NCBI RefSeq assembly: GCF_001514235.1 | Contig: NZ_KQ948932.1 | Coordinates: 413,652 to 477,651, forward strand | From: Streptomyces caeruleatus | GTDB lineage: Bacteria; Actinomycetota; Actinomycetes; Streptomycetales; Streptomycetaceae | Direction: 5' to 3' | DNA: 64,000 nucleotides | The notes under the pieces: model-generated | The model's input: the letters and a program-made list of their open reading frames with translations, nothing else | Told to the model about the DNA's origin: nothing | Databases searched by the model: none | Shown here: positions 16,721 to 25,104 of the stretch, piece after piece | Layout: each line of letters begins with the position of its first letter | Position numbering within the stretch: the stretch's first letter is position 1 | Program-made: the position numbers and the translations under genes

Positions 16721-18710
16721 CGCGTCGGGTGACCGCGCGGACCAGGTCGGTCTTGGCGACCTGGAGGGCGAAGCGTCCGCCGTTGTCAGGGGCGGGCTTG
16801 GCGTAGCGGGGGAGTGCCAGGCGGCGCCACTTGGCGGGCGGCATGTTCTTCGGGAGGGCGGGGAGCGGCACGGACCAGTTGCCGAGGCGGAGTTCGCCGT
16901 GCCAGAGGCCGACGGGGAGTTCGGAGACGGGGACGCGGATGACGAAGGCACCGCCCGCCTCGGGGCGCCGGGCCGGCCGGTGGGAGACGGAGCCGCCCTG
17001 TCCGTCCGTCAGGGTCACGGCGAGGGCGCCCGCCGGGAAGCCGGCGAGCGTGCAGCGGCCGGTGAACTCCAGCTCCGTGGGGGCGTCCGGGGCCCACCGG
17101 ACCGTGTCGTCGAGACGGAGCCGCGCCGGCACGGTGTGCTTGCGTTCGCCGATGTCGAGCGTGAAGTTGCCGTGCGGCTGGGTGGTGTAGAGGGTGACGG
17201 CGCTCAGCCCCTCGGCGGTGTCCACGACGTGCGTCGTGGCCTTGCCGGACACGTCGTCGGCCCGCTTGCTGCCGATCCGGACCTCGCGGGTGATGCCCTG
17301 GGCGCCGATGGCGAGCGAGATGTCCCACAGCCCGTCGCCCAGCGCGCCGCCGTCGGCGGCCGTGGTGATGTCGACGGTGGCCTCGAACCCGGCGCGGTCG
17401 TAGGTGAAGCTGCCCTCGTCCTCGTCGGAGCCCGCGTCAGGGGTCGCCGTGTGGGTGACGGGCAGCCGGTACTCCACCTTGCTGTCACGCTCGCGCAGGA
17501 CCAGCTCGGTGCTGACGTCACGGGTCTCGACGCGGTGCAGATAGCCGTGCCCGGCGAGGTGCAGCACGGTGCCGCGCAGGTCGGCACGGGTGACGCGGTG
17601 GCGCACGCCGAGCTGGGCGGTGACGTCGTAGCAGTCGTCGGGGATCGCGCGGGCGGCGTCACGCAGGAAGGGGTAGCGGGCGAGGGCCCGGCCCCCGTCG
17701 ACGAGTACGGGCGTCGCCGACTTGCTCCGCGCCAGCTCCCGCTCGAACCGCACCAGTTCGAGCAGCTCGTCGAGCATCCGATGGCGTACGAGGTGGAGCC
17801 GCAGGCGGGCCATCGCCGAGAGCTGCTTGTCCATCCCCTCGTGGCAGAGCGGTGCGATGGTCTCGGCGAGCCGGGCGAGGGCCTTCTCCTGCTCGCCGCG
17901 GGGCTCGTGGACCAGGTGGTCGAGGAACTGGCGGACCTCGACGGTGAGGTGCCGGTGCGCCAGGTGGTCCAGGCCGGGGCCGGGCGGCACGTTCTCCAGG
18001 AGCATGTCGACCACGCGGGGCAGGAAACGCAGCCGGGGCTCGGTCCCGCCCGTGCGCAGGGTGATGTTGCCCTCGTCCTCCCGGCGCACCCAGTACAGGC
18101 AGTCGTAGGAGGCCAGGACGGAGATGCCCGCCGCGTGCAGATAGGCGGGGCCCACGAAGAGCTGGTCCTCGCCTATGGAGAGGTCGGTGGGGAAGCGCAG
18201 GCGGTGGCGCTCCAGCAGCTCCCGGCGGAAGAGCTTCATGGGGTTGAGCGTCCAGTACACCCGGGACGAGAAGACGTCGGTCCTCGGCTGGTCGCGCCGG
18301 AACATCGAGGTCGGCGCCCCGCGCCCGCCCTCGCCGACCATCTTGCCGAGCACGACGTCGGTGCCGTTCTCCTCGGCCATCGCCACCATGCGCTCCAGGG
18401 CCTCCGGCCCCAGGTGGTCGTCGGCGTCCAGGAAGAACACGAACCGTCCGCGCGCGTGGTCGAGTCCGAGGTTGCGGGGTGCGGAGGGGCCGCCGGAGTT
18501 CTCCTGCCGGAAGACGCGCAGCAACTCCGGGTACAGGGCCGCCAGTCGGTCGAGCTCCTTGGGGGTTCCGTCGGTCGAGCCGTCGTCGACGACCAGGATC
18601 TCCAACTGGTCCTGGCCGATGGTCTGTTCCGTGACAGAAGTGATGCAACGCGTCAGATAGGGCATTGCGTTGTACGCGGCGACAATTACCGAAACGGCAG
18701 GGCCTGTCAT
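16710..18710 (-). CDS. GT2 glycosyltransferase with C-terminal immunoglobulin-like modules (TarS-like layout)
   Basis: From ATG 18710 the protein has 666 residues. The N-terminal GT2 domain (about 1-220) shows VSVIVAAYNAMPYL, the nucleotide-binding DDGSTDGTP, the DADD metal motif and a downstream GEDQLF acidic motif. A helical linker (about 220-330) follows, and beta-rich repeats make up the C-terminal half. This order resembles the wall-teichoic-acid glycosyltransferases TarS/TarP, so addition of a sugar to an anionic wall polymer is plausible. The ribosome-binding site GGAG lies 9 bp before this ATG, which favours it over the TTG at 18725. There is no signal peptide, so it acts in the cytoplasm. 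It is transcribed alone. Confidence 0.85.
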   Translation of the reverse strand: MTGPAVSVIVAAYNAMPYLTRCITSVTEQTIGQDQLEILVVDDGSTDGTPKELDRLAALYPELLRVFRQENSGGPSAPRNLGLDHARGRFVFFLDADDHLGPEALERMVAMAEENGTDVVLGKMVGEGGRGAPTSMFRRDQPRTDVFSSRVYWTLNPMKLFRRELLERHRLRFPTDLSIGEDQLFVGPAYLHAAGISVLASYDCLYWVRREDEGNITLRTGGTEPRLRFLPRVVDMLLENVPPGPGLDHLAHRHLTVEVRQFLDHLVHEPRGEQEKALARLAETIAPLCHEGMDKQLSAMARLRLHLVRHRMLDELLELVRFERELARSKSATPVLVDGGRALARYPFLRDAARAIPDDCYDVTAQLGVRHRVTRADLRGTVLHLAGHGYLHRVETRDVSTELVLRERDSKVEYRLPVTHTATPDAGSDEDEGSFTYDRAGFEATVDITTAADGGALGDGLWDISLAIGAQGITREVRIGSKRADDVSGKATTHVVDTAEGLSAVTLYTTQPHGNFTLDIGERKHTVPARLRLDDTVRWAPDAPTELEFTGRCTLAGFPAGALAVTLTDGQGGSVSHRPARRPEAGGAFVIRVPVSELPVGLWHGELRLGNWSVPLPALPKNMPPAKWRRLALPRYAKPAPDNGGRFALQVAKTDLVRAVTRRVKG

Positions 18711-18730
18711 CGTCACACTCTCCAAGAATT

Positions 18731-18750
18731 ACGGGGCACACCCCGTTTTT
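18731..18750 (+). terminator. Intrinsic terminator on the plus strand in the leader of the GT2 gene
   Basis: ACGGGG-CACA-CCCCGT is followed by a T-run (TTTTT). It is oriented for plus-strand transcripts, yet the gene on its left is on the minus strand. It would end transcripts running antisense to the glycosyltransferase gene. Confidence 0.6.
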
Positions 18751-19058
18751 CCTGGATGGCTCACAGATTGGCCTATTGGGTGCGGTAAGGCACCATTTGC
18801 GGGGAGATTTGCCGACAGAGCTGTGAAGATATCATGACTTCCCGGTGCCCGTGAGGTGACCCCGTCAACTTCTCCGTGGGTGTCCTGCGCCGTCGCCCCG
18901 GTGCTCCTCGCTCCCCGTGATAGGGAAAGCCCTACGGACTGAACTCGCCGGTAAGCAACTCCTTGTCCCCACCCCCCTCCTGCGTGAGAATGTGCATGAC
19001 AAAAGTGCGGGTGACCGGAGATTCTTCGGTCACCCTCCTCGTATGAGGGGACCCCCAC
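18751..19058 (+). promoter_or_regulatory. Divergent promoter region and protease leader hairpin
   Basis: This 308-bp non-coding stretch lies between the divergent GT2 and protease genes. Its left half is relatively AT-rich and likely carries the GT2 promoter. At 19011-19033 GTGACCG...CGGTCAC forms a stable hairpin, extending to 10 bp with one G-T pair and a 3-nt loop. It lies 26 bp before the protease ATG and just upstream of the ribosome-binding site GAGGGGA, so it would be in the mRNA leader. Confidence 0.45.
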
Positions 19059-19991
19059 ATGAGAAAACCTCTCGGCGCCGCCCTCCTCGCCCTGGCGATA
19101 GCCGGGGCCGGCGCCGCACCCGCGGTCGCGGCTCCCGTGGAAGCTCCCGCTTCCTTCGGCAAGGGCGTGGACACGGGCTCGGTCACGTCGGTGGTCAACG
19201 ACACCGTCGCCTCCACCGCGGACACCCTCGGCCAGGTGCTGAACAGCCCCAAGGTCAAGGCCGTCAACTTCGCGGGCACCGTCGCGCTCAGCAACTGTTC
19301 CGGCTCCGTCGTCCGCTTCCCGGACTCGGAGGACAACGACCCGGCCCTGGTCATGACCAACGGCCACTGTCTGGAGACCGGCATGCCGGGCCCCGGCGAG
19401 GTCGTGGTCGACCGGGCCTCCAGCCGTACGTTCACCCTGCTCAACTCCTCGGGTGGCCGGGCCGGCACGCTGCGAGCCAGCAAGATCGCTTACGGGACGA
19501 TGACCGACACGGACGTCGCCTTCTACCAGCTCACCACCACGTACGCGCAGATCAAGAGCTCGTACAGCATCAACCCGCTGACGGTGGCCGACACCCACCC
19601 GGTCAAGGGCACCGCCATCACCGTCGCCTCCGGCTACTGGAAGCGGCTGTACAACTGCAACATCGACGGGTTCGCCTACCAGCTCAAGGAAGGCGACTGG
19701 ACCTTCAAGGACTCGGTCCGCTACACGTCCGCCTGCAACACCATCGGCGGCACGTCCGGCTCCCCCGTCATCGACCAGGCCACCAACCAGGTCGTCGCCG
19801 TCAACAACACCGGCAACGAGGACGGCGAGCGCTGCACGGTCAACAACCCGTGCGAGGTCGACGAGAGCGGCGACGTCACCGTCCGCCAGGGCATCAACTA
19901 CGCCCAGGAGACCTACCAGATCCCCGCCTGCTTCGGCGTCGACAACAAGCTCGACCTGAGCGCGAGCGGCTGCGTGCTGCCCAAGCCGTAA
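19059..19991 (+). CDS. Secreted trypsin-like (S1 family) serine protease
   Basis: The 310-residue precursor has a signal peptide (MRKPLGAALLALAIAGAGAA, cleavage near residue 25). A short pro-like segment of about 45 residues rich in Val/Thr/Asp precedes the catalytic domain. The triad is visible: His103 in TNGHC, Asp152 in TDTDVAF, Ser235 in GGTSGSPV. Paired cysteines (80/104, 200/226 and others) fit disulfides of a secreted S1 enzyme. The start is supported by a good ribosome-binding site at about 7 bp. It faces the minus-strand D-aminoacylase gene and is monocistronic. Substrate specificity is not predictable from motifs alone. Confidence 0.93.
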   Translation: MRKPLGAALLALAIAGAGAAPAVAAPVEAPASFGKGVDTGSVTSVVNDTVASTADTLGQVLNSPKVKAVNFAGTVALSNCSGSVVRFPDSEDNDPALVMTNGHCLETGMPGPGEVVVDRASSRTFTLLNSSGGRAGTLRASKIAYGTMTDTDVAFYQLTTTYAQIKSSYSINPLTVADTHPVKGTAITVASGYWKRLYNCNIDGFAYQLKEGDWTFKDSVRYTSACNTIGGTSGSPVIDQATNQVVAVNNTGNEDGERCTVNNPCEVDESGDVTVRQGINYAQETYQIPACFGVDNKLDLSASGCVLPKP

Positions 19992-20002
19992 CCGGCCCAG
20001 GG

Positions 20003-21625
20003 CTATCGGGTGCTACGGATCGCCCGTCCCGCCAGTACGTCCGTGCGGCGGCCGTCGTCGATCACGAAACGGCCGTCGATCAGGACGTGCGGGATGCCCG
20101 TCGGTAGCGTGCGCGGCTCCTCGAACGTGGAGCCCGCCGCTACCGTCGCCGGGTCGAACAGCACCAGGTCCGCCCGGTGCCCCTCGCGGACCAGCCCCCG
20201 GTCGGGCAACCGCAGCCGCGCCGCCGGCCGCCCGGTCAGATGGGCCACACACTCCTCCAGGGACAGCACCCCCAACTCCCGTACGTACCGCCCGAGATAG
20301 CGCGGGAACGTGCCGTACGCCCGGGGATGCGGCTTCGTGCCGCGCAGGATGCCGTCCGAGCCGCCCGTGTGGACCCGGTGCCGCATGATCGTGCGTACGT
20401 TCTCCTCGTGGCCGACGTGCTGGAGGATCGTCGAGCCCAGCCGGTCGTCGAGCAGCAGCCGACGGGCCGTCACCCAGGGGGCCTCGCCCCGGGCGTCCGC
20501 CGACTGCCGGATCGTCCGGCCGACGAACTCCCCGAGTGCCGGGTCGCTCACGCCCGAGATCTCGATCGTGTCCCACTCGATGGGCACACCGTGGCAGCCG
20601 TCGGCGCCGACGACCTCCATGTGGTGCCGGACGCGCTCGGCGGCCTCGTCGTCCGACAGCCGGGCCAGGACCGCCTCCGGACCGCCCTCGCCCGCCCAGC
20701 TCGGCAGCAGCGCGACGAGGGTCGTGCAGCCGGGGGTGTAGGGGTACGTGTCCAGGCTGATGTCGGCCCCCTCGTCGAGCGCCTTGTCCAGCAGGGACAG
20801 CAGCTGAGGAGCGCGGCCCTTGTTCACACCGAAGTTCATGGTGGCGTGGGCGAGATGGAGCGCGCAGCCCGCCTCCCGCGTCAGGGCCACCATCTCCTCG
20901 TACGCCTGAAGGGCCCCGGCCCCGTAGGAGCGGTGGTGCGGGCAGTAGTAGCCGCCGTACGACGCCACCACCCGGCACAGCTCCGTCAGTTCGGCGTCCT
21001 CGGCGTACATGCCCGGCGTGTACGTCAGCCCCGACGACATGCCGACCGCGCCCTGCGCCATGCCCTGCGCGACCAGCTGCCGCATCCGGTCCAGCTCGGC
21101 CGGCGTCGCCGCCCGGTCCTCCCAGCCGACGGCGAGCGCGCGGACCGTGCCCTGCGGCACGAGGTACGCCGCGTTCACCGCGATGCCCTGCCCGTCGAAA
21201 CCGGCGTCGAGGCGGTCCAAATACTCGCCCACCGTCCGCCAGTCGAAGTCGATGTCGTCGCCGGAGCCGTTCCAGCCGGTGATCGCGCGGCGGACCTCGG
21301 CGAGCGTGCGGTCGTCGACGGGGGCGTACGACAGCCCGTCCTGGCCGATCACCTCAAGGGTGACCCCCTGCGCGGCCTTGGCGCTGTGGTCGGGGTCCCG
21401 CAGCAGCTCCAGATCGCTGTGGGCGTGCATGTCGATGAAGCCGGGGGAGAGGACGAGGCCTTCGGCATCCAACTCCCGCCGCGCCTTGGGCCGTTGGCAC
21501 CCGGCAGCGGCGGCCTCCTGCACGATCGACACGATCCGGCCGCCGTCCACGACGACGTCGGCGCGGTAGGAGGGGCCGCCGCTGCCGTCCACGACGTCGG
21601 CATCCCGGATGACGAGTTCTTCCAT
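20003..21625 (-). CDS. N-acyl-D-amino-acid deacylase (D-aminoacylase), amidohydrolase superfamily
   Basis: The 540-residue enzyme belongs to the amidohydrolase superfamily. Its metal-binding HAHSD is at 67-71 after a short beta-sandwich segment. Internal QGVTLEVIGQDGLSYAP and the C-terminal YGTFPRYLGRYVRE and HLTGRPAARL patterns are typical of D-aminoacylases. It hydrolyses N-acyl-D-amino acids to free D-amino acid plus carboxylate in the cytoplasm. A strong AGGAGGGGG ribosome-binding site precedes the ATG. It lies 12 bp downstream of the PLP D-amino-acid enzyme gene, so the two are co-transcribed and may act in sequence on D-amino-acid derivatives. Confidence 0.92.
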   Translation of the reverse strand: MEELVIRDADVVDGSGGPSYRADVVVDGGRIVSIVQEAAAAGCQRPKARRELDAEGLVLSPGFIDMHAHSDLELLRDPDHSAKAAQGVTLEVIGQDGLSYAPVDDRTLAEVRRAITGWNGSGDDIDFDWRTVGEYLDRLDAGFDGQGIAVNAAYLVPQGTVRALAVGWEDRAATPAELDRMRQLVAQGMAQGAVGMSSGLTYTPGMYAEDAELTELCRVVASYGGYYCPHHRSYGAGALQAYEEMVALTREAGCALHLAHATMNFGVNKGRAPQLLSLLDKALDEGADISLDTYPYTPGCTTLVALLPSWAGEGGPEAVLARLSDDEAAERVRHHMEVVGADGCHGVPIEWDTIEISGVSDPALGEFVGRTIRQSADARGEAPWVTARRLLLDDRLGSTILQHVGHEENVRTIMRHRVHTGGSDGILRGTKPHPRAYGTFPRYLGRYVRELGVLSLEECVAHLTGRPAARLRLPDRGLVREGHRADLVLFDPATVAAGSTFEEPRTLPTGIPHVLIDGRFVIDDGRRTDVLAGRAIRSTR

Positions 21626-21637
21626 GACCGCCCCCTC

Positions 21638-22909
21638 CTAGAAGAACGTGCGGATGTAGTCGACTACGGTCCCGTCCGCCTGCGCGAGGGGAATCAGCTG
21701 CCACTTGTCGAACGACGTGCACGGGTGCGACAGCCCCATGCCGAGCCAGTCCCCGACCTCCAGGTCCGCCTCCCCGGTGGTCCGCAGCCACGCGTGCTGG
21801 TCGGACAGCGCGGTCACCGAGACGCCGGTGGCCGGACGCTCGACGCCGTCGCGGCGGACCACCTGGGCGAACGGCAGATCGAGGTCGTACGCCGCGTCGC
21901 GCTTGCCCGCGTTGACGAAGGCCTGGTCGGGGGAGGGGCGGGAGACGACCTGGGCCCACAGGCGGAAGGCGGGTTCGAGGGCGCCCTCCTCGGGGACCCG
22001 GTTGAACGGGGTCAGCTTGCGGTAGTGGCCGTCGTCGTGCGAGACGTAGGCGCCGGAGCGCAGCAACTTCAGTACGGGGGCGGACAGTTCGGGGATCTCC
22101 GCGAACACCTCCGCCACCGCGTCGAACCAGGCGCTGCCGCCCGCGCTGACGACGATCTCGTCCAGGCCCGCGAACCGGCCCGCCTTGTCGAAGTCGACGA
22201 CCATGGCGATCACCCGGCGCAGCCAGGCCCGCACCCGCTCGGGGTCCGCCTGCGGAACCTCGCCCTCGTATCCCGCGACGCCGACCAGCCGCAGCGTGGA
22301 CACGGCGGCCACCGCGTCCGCGACGGCCGCGCACACCGCCTCCGTACGGGCCCCGGTCCGGGCGTGCTCACCGGCCGCCGGCTCGATCACGACATCCACC
22401 GGCCGGGTGGCCCCGGCGGCGCGCAGTGCCGCGTCCATCTGCTCGACGCCGCGCACGGAGTCGACGTAACAGATGAGACGGAAGCCGGGGTCGCTGGTCA
22501 GCTCGCCCGCGATCCAGCGCAGGGCGGCGGCGTCGACGAGTTCGTTCGCCAGGAAGATCCGCTGGATGCCGTACGCCCGCGCCACCCGCACCTGGTGCGG
22601 GACCGCGAGCGTGATGCCCCAGGCGCCGTGCTCGATCTGGCGCTGGAACAGCTGGGGCGCCATCGAGGTCTTGCCGTGCGGGGCGAAGGCGAGGCCGTGG
22701 CGGGTGGCGTACGTCTCCATCAGGTCGAGGTTGTGCTCCAGGCGCTCGGCGGAGAGGGCGAGCACGGGGGTGGCGAAGCCGTCGGTGAAGAGGTTGCGGC
22801 GCTGGGCCGTCAGTTCGGCGACGGTGAGGCCGTCGGCGTCCGGGGGGAGGCCCTTGAAGCGGTGGTCGACGCGTTCCTCGGCCAGACGGGCCAGTGCCTC
22901 GTTGCTCAT
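21638..22909 (-). CDS. PLP-dependent D-amino-acid deaminase/aldolase-like enzyme (DSD1 / fold-type III)
   Basis: The 423-residue protein has an alanine-racemase-like N-terminal barrel and a D-serine-dehydratase-type C-terminal domain. The PLP lysine is probably Lys80 in FAPHGKTSM. The C-terminal GMGLSHPCTSFDKWQLIPL supplies the His and Cys that bind zinc in this family. Known members deaminate D-serine/D-threonine or cleave D-threonine and similar beta-hydroxy D-amino acids. It is the first gene of the minus-strand operon, and its promoter shares a 135-bp divergent region with the PfkB gene, with a palindrome at 22931-22947. RidA in the opposite arm would handle the imine intermediates such an enzyme releases. 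The exact reaction is uncertain. Confidence 0.85.
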   Translation of the reverse strand: MSNEALARLAEERVDHRFKGLPPDADGLTVAELTAQRRNLFTDGFATPVLALSAERLEHNLDLMETYATRHGLAFAPHGKTSMAPQLFQRQIEHGAWGITLAVPHQVRVARAYGIQRIFLANELVDAAALRWIAGELTSDPGFRLICYVDSVRGVEQMDAALRAAGATRPVDVVIEPAAGEHARTGARTEAVCAAVADAVAAVSTLRLVGVAGYEGEVPQADPERVRAWLRRVIAMVVDFDKAGRFAGLDEIVVSAGGSAWFDAVAEVFAEIPELSAPVLKLLRSGAYVSHDDGHYRKLTPFNRVPEEGALEPAFRLWAQVVSRPSPDQAFVNAGKRDAAYDLDLPFAQVVRRDGVERPATGVSVTALSDQHAWLRTTGEADLEVGDWLGMGLSHPCTSFDKWQLIPLAQADGTVVDYIRTFF

Positions 22910-22930
22910 GGAACCTCCCTGATCTGCGGT

Positions 22931-22947
22931 GTTGCATTTCTTGCAAC
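22931..22947. promoter_or_regulatory. Palindromic operator in the divergent promoter (candidate IclR site)
   Basis: GTTGCA-TTTCT-TGCAAC is a perfect 6-5-6 palindrome 21 bp upstream of the D-amino-acid enzyme ATG. A third half-like element (GTTGC) lies at 22952-22956. It sits between the two arms of a cluster that encodes its own IclR regulator, which makes that protein the best candidate to bind here. Confidence 0.55.
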
Positions 22948-23044
22948 ACTCGTTGCGTATATCGCTTACCGCTGTCTAACATCTCGGCCAACCGCGGGTC
23001 AACGGATCCGCGTCCCGCGAAAGCGCCGAGGAGCTACGACGATC

Positions 23045-24346
23045 GTGACTGTCACCGGACCCTGCAATGCCCTCGACGTCGTGGACGTTGTCGCGCTCGG
23101 CGAGTCCATGGTCACGTTCCTGCCCACCCGCCCCGGCCGCCTCGCCGATGTGCCGTCGTTCGAGCGGGCGATCGGGGGCGCGGAGTCGAACGTGGCGTGC
23201 GCGCTGGCTGCCGCCGGCCACCGGGTGAGGTGGGTCAGCCGGGTCGGTGCCGACGGGTTCGGCGACCATCTCGTCGAGGCGATCGGGCGGTACGGCGTCG
23301 ACGTCGCGTCCGTGCGGCGGGATCCGGGGCGTCCGACGGGCGTGTACTTCCGCACGGCCGGGGACCGGGGCACGGACGCGCACGAGGTGGCGTACTACCG
23401 GGCGGGCTCGGCGGCGTCGGCGATGTCCGTGGAGAGCGTCGACCTGGACGCGGTGCGCTCGGGTCGGGTGCTGCACCTTTCGGGAATCACTGCCGCGCTG
23501 TCGCAGGGGTGCCTGGGGTTGCTGCGGGAGCTGACGGCTCGGCGTACGGGGCGTCCGCTGGTGTCCTTCGACGTCAACTACCGGGTGGGGCTGTGGGGGG
23601 ACGGCGACGGGCCGGACGTGTTGCTGGAGCTGGCACGAGGGGCTGACGTGGTCTTCGTGGGCGAGGACGAGGCGGAGGAAGTGTGGGGGGTTACCGGGGG
23701 GCCGGAGGGGGTGCGGGCCGCGTTGCCCGAGCCGGGGGTGTTGGTGGTCAAGCAGGGGGCGGTGGGGGCTACGGCTTTCGTGTCGGCCGCGGGTGGTCGT
23801 GGGCTGGTCGCGCGGTTCCCCGCGCCCCTGAGGTCAGGAAGCGTTCCGGCGTTGCAAGGCGCCGCCGACAGCCTCGCGCAGCCTTCGGCCGGCCACCCCA
23901 CGCAGCCTTCGGCCAGTCGTCCCACCCAGCCTGCGGGCAGTCGTGCCGCTGGGGAGGCTCCCGCTCCGAAGAGAGGTGGCACCCCGTCGGTGCCGGGCGG
24001 CGCGTCCCACCTCCGGCCCACGCCCACCCCGCGAACCCCACAGCCAACAGCGTTCGTCCCCTCCCCCCACGTCCACATCGCGGCAGCGACCGGCGCCGGT
24101 GACGCCTTCGCCGCCGGATTTCTCTCCGCCACACTCCGCGGGCTGCCCGTAAGAGAAGCGCTCCGCCACGGCCACCTCTGGGCCGCCGCCACCCTCACCG
24201 CCCCCGGCGACCTCGCCCCACCCCCCTCCCGCGACCACGCCGACCGCCTGGTGGCCCTCGACGACGTCGCGTGGGAGAAACTTCGACTCGGCCCCGGCTG
24301 GACGCAAGCCGTTGAGGGGGCCGACGAGGAGGTACGTACGCCATGA
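23045..24346 (+). CDS. PfkB-family sugar kinase (2-keto-3-deoxygluconate kinase-like) with in-frame repeat insertion
   Basis: The 433-residue protein is a ribokinase-fold kinase. GESMVTFLPT is near the N-terminus, IGGAESNVACALAAAG is the first PfkB signature, and TGAGDAFAAGFLS near the end carries the catalytic Asp. KDG kinase is the closest match by eye. It phosphorylates a sugar acid with ATP. Typical members are about 310-350 residues. The excess is a low-complexity Pro/Ser/Ala stretch encoded at about 23800-24060, starting inside a dispersed repeat copy. The GTG at 23045 follows GAGGAG at a long spacing, so the start could be a few codons downstream. It overlaps the IclR gene by 4 bp. The frame is open far upstream to 20177, but that part is antisense noise. 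Confidence 0.85.
   Translation: MTVTGPCNALDVVDVVALGESMVTFLPTRPGRLADVPSFERAIGGAESNVACALAAAGHRVRWVSRVGADGFGDHLVEAIGRYGVDVASVRRDPGRPTGVYFRTAGDRGTDAHEVAYYRAGSAASAMSVESVDLDAVRSGRVLHLSGITAALSQGCLGLLRELTARRTGRPLVSFDVNYRVGLWGDGDGPDVLLELARGADVVFVGEDEAEEVWGVTGGPEGVRAALPEPGVLVVKQGAVGATAFVSAAGGRGLVARFPAPLRSGSVPALQGAADSLAQPSAGHPTQPSASRPTQPAGSRAAGEAPAPKRGGTPSVPGGASHLRPTPTPRTPQPTAFVPSPHVHIAAATGAGDAFAAGFLSATLRGLPVREALRHGHLWAAATLTAPGDLAPPPSRDHADRLVALDDVAWEKLRLGPGWTQAVEGADEEVRTP
23789..24060. repeat. Dispersed-repeat insertion within the PfkB coding sequence
   Basis: Positions 23804-23830 match, in reverse orientation and with one difference, the 27-nt block present intergenically at 13579-13605 and 53929-53955. 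The adjoining region to about 24060 has a 15-bp motif (CGCAGCCTTCGGCC) repeated with degenerate partners. It encodes a low-complexity QPSA.PTQPSASRPTQPAGS run with no counterpart in PfkB enzymes. The kinase pattern resumes at VHIAAATGAGD. Confidence 0.75.
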
Positions 24347-25104
24347 GTCAGACCGTCGACCGCGCGCTCAGCATCCTGCCGCTGCTCGCCGAGGGCCCCG
24401 CCGACCTGGGCCAGGTCGCCGAGCGGCTGGGGGTGCACAAGTCCACCGCCCTGCGGCTGCTGCGTACGCTGCACGAACACGGGCTCGTCTACCGCCAGTC
24501 CGACCAGCGCTACCGCCTCGGCGCCCGCCTCATCGCCCTCGCCCAGGAGGCGATGGAGAACCTCGACATCCGCGAGATCGCCCACCCTCATCTCGTACGG
24601 CTGAACGAGCAGTGCGGGCACACCGTCCACCTCGCCGTGTACGAGGAGGACGAGGTGCTGTACATCGACAAGGTGGAGAGCCGGTACCCGGTACGGATGT
24701 ACTCGCGGATCGGGAAACCGGTCGCCATCACCGTCGCCGCCGTCGCGAAGCTCCTCCTCGCCGACCTGCCCGAGCACGAGCGCCGCGCCCTCGCCGACAA
24801 GCTCGACTACCCCATGTACACGGCCCGTTCGACGCCCAACCCGGACGCCTTCCTCAGGGAACTGGCCAAGGTGCGCGAACAGGGCTGGGCCACCGACCTC
24901 GGTGGCCACGAGGAGTCCATCAACTGCGTCGCCGCGCCGATCCGCGGTGCCGACGGCCGCGTCGTGGCCGCGATGTCGGTCTCCGCGCCGAACGTCGTCG
25001 TCACCGCCGACGAACTCCTCACCCTGCTCCCGCTGGTCCGCCGTACCGCGGACGGCATCAGCGGCGAGTACTCCGGCAGAAACACAGCGAAAGGCACCGC
25101 ATGA
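24343..25104 (+). CDS. IclR-family transcriptional regulator
   Basis: The 253-residue protein has an N-terminal winged HTH (AEGPADLGQVAERLGVHKST then ALRLLRTL, about 10-60) and the IclR effector-binding domain (about 75-250), which ends in the typical VVAAMSVSAPNVVVTADELL. IclR proteins bind small carboxylates and act as repressors or activators at palindromic sites. It sits between the kinase and RidA genes with ATGA overlaps on both sides, so it is produced with its probable targets. The palindrome at 22931-22947 is its best operator candidate. The effector could be a sugar acid or a keto acid from D-amino-acid breakdown. Confidence 0.93.
   Translation: MSQTVDRALSILPLLAEGPADLGQVAERLGVHKSTALRLLRTLHEHGLVYRQSDQRYRLGARLIALAQEAMENLDIREIAHPHLVRLNEQCGHTVHLAVYEEDEVLYIDKVESRYPVRMYSRIGKPVAITVAAVAKLLLADLPEHERRALADKLDYPMYTARSTPNPDAFLRELAKVREQGWATDLGGHEESINCVAAPIRGADGRVVAAMSVSAPNVVVTADELLTLLPLVRRTADGISGEYSGRNTAKGTA

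Noticed and set aside
16377..18788. 803-codon plus-strand frame
   Set aside because: It starts in the non-coding tandem repeat and then runs antisense to the GT2 gene; no domain.
20177..23044. Long frame upstream of PfkB start
   Set aside because: It runs antisense to the D-aminoacylase and PLP enzyme genes; only the PfkB part has homology features.
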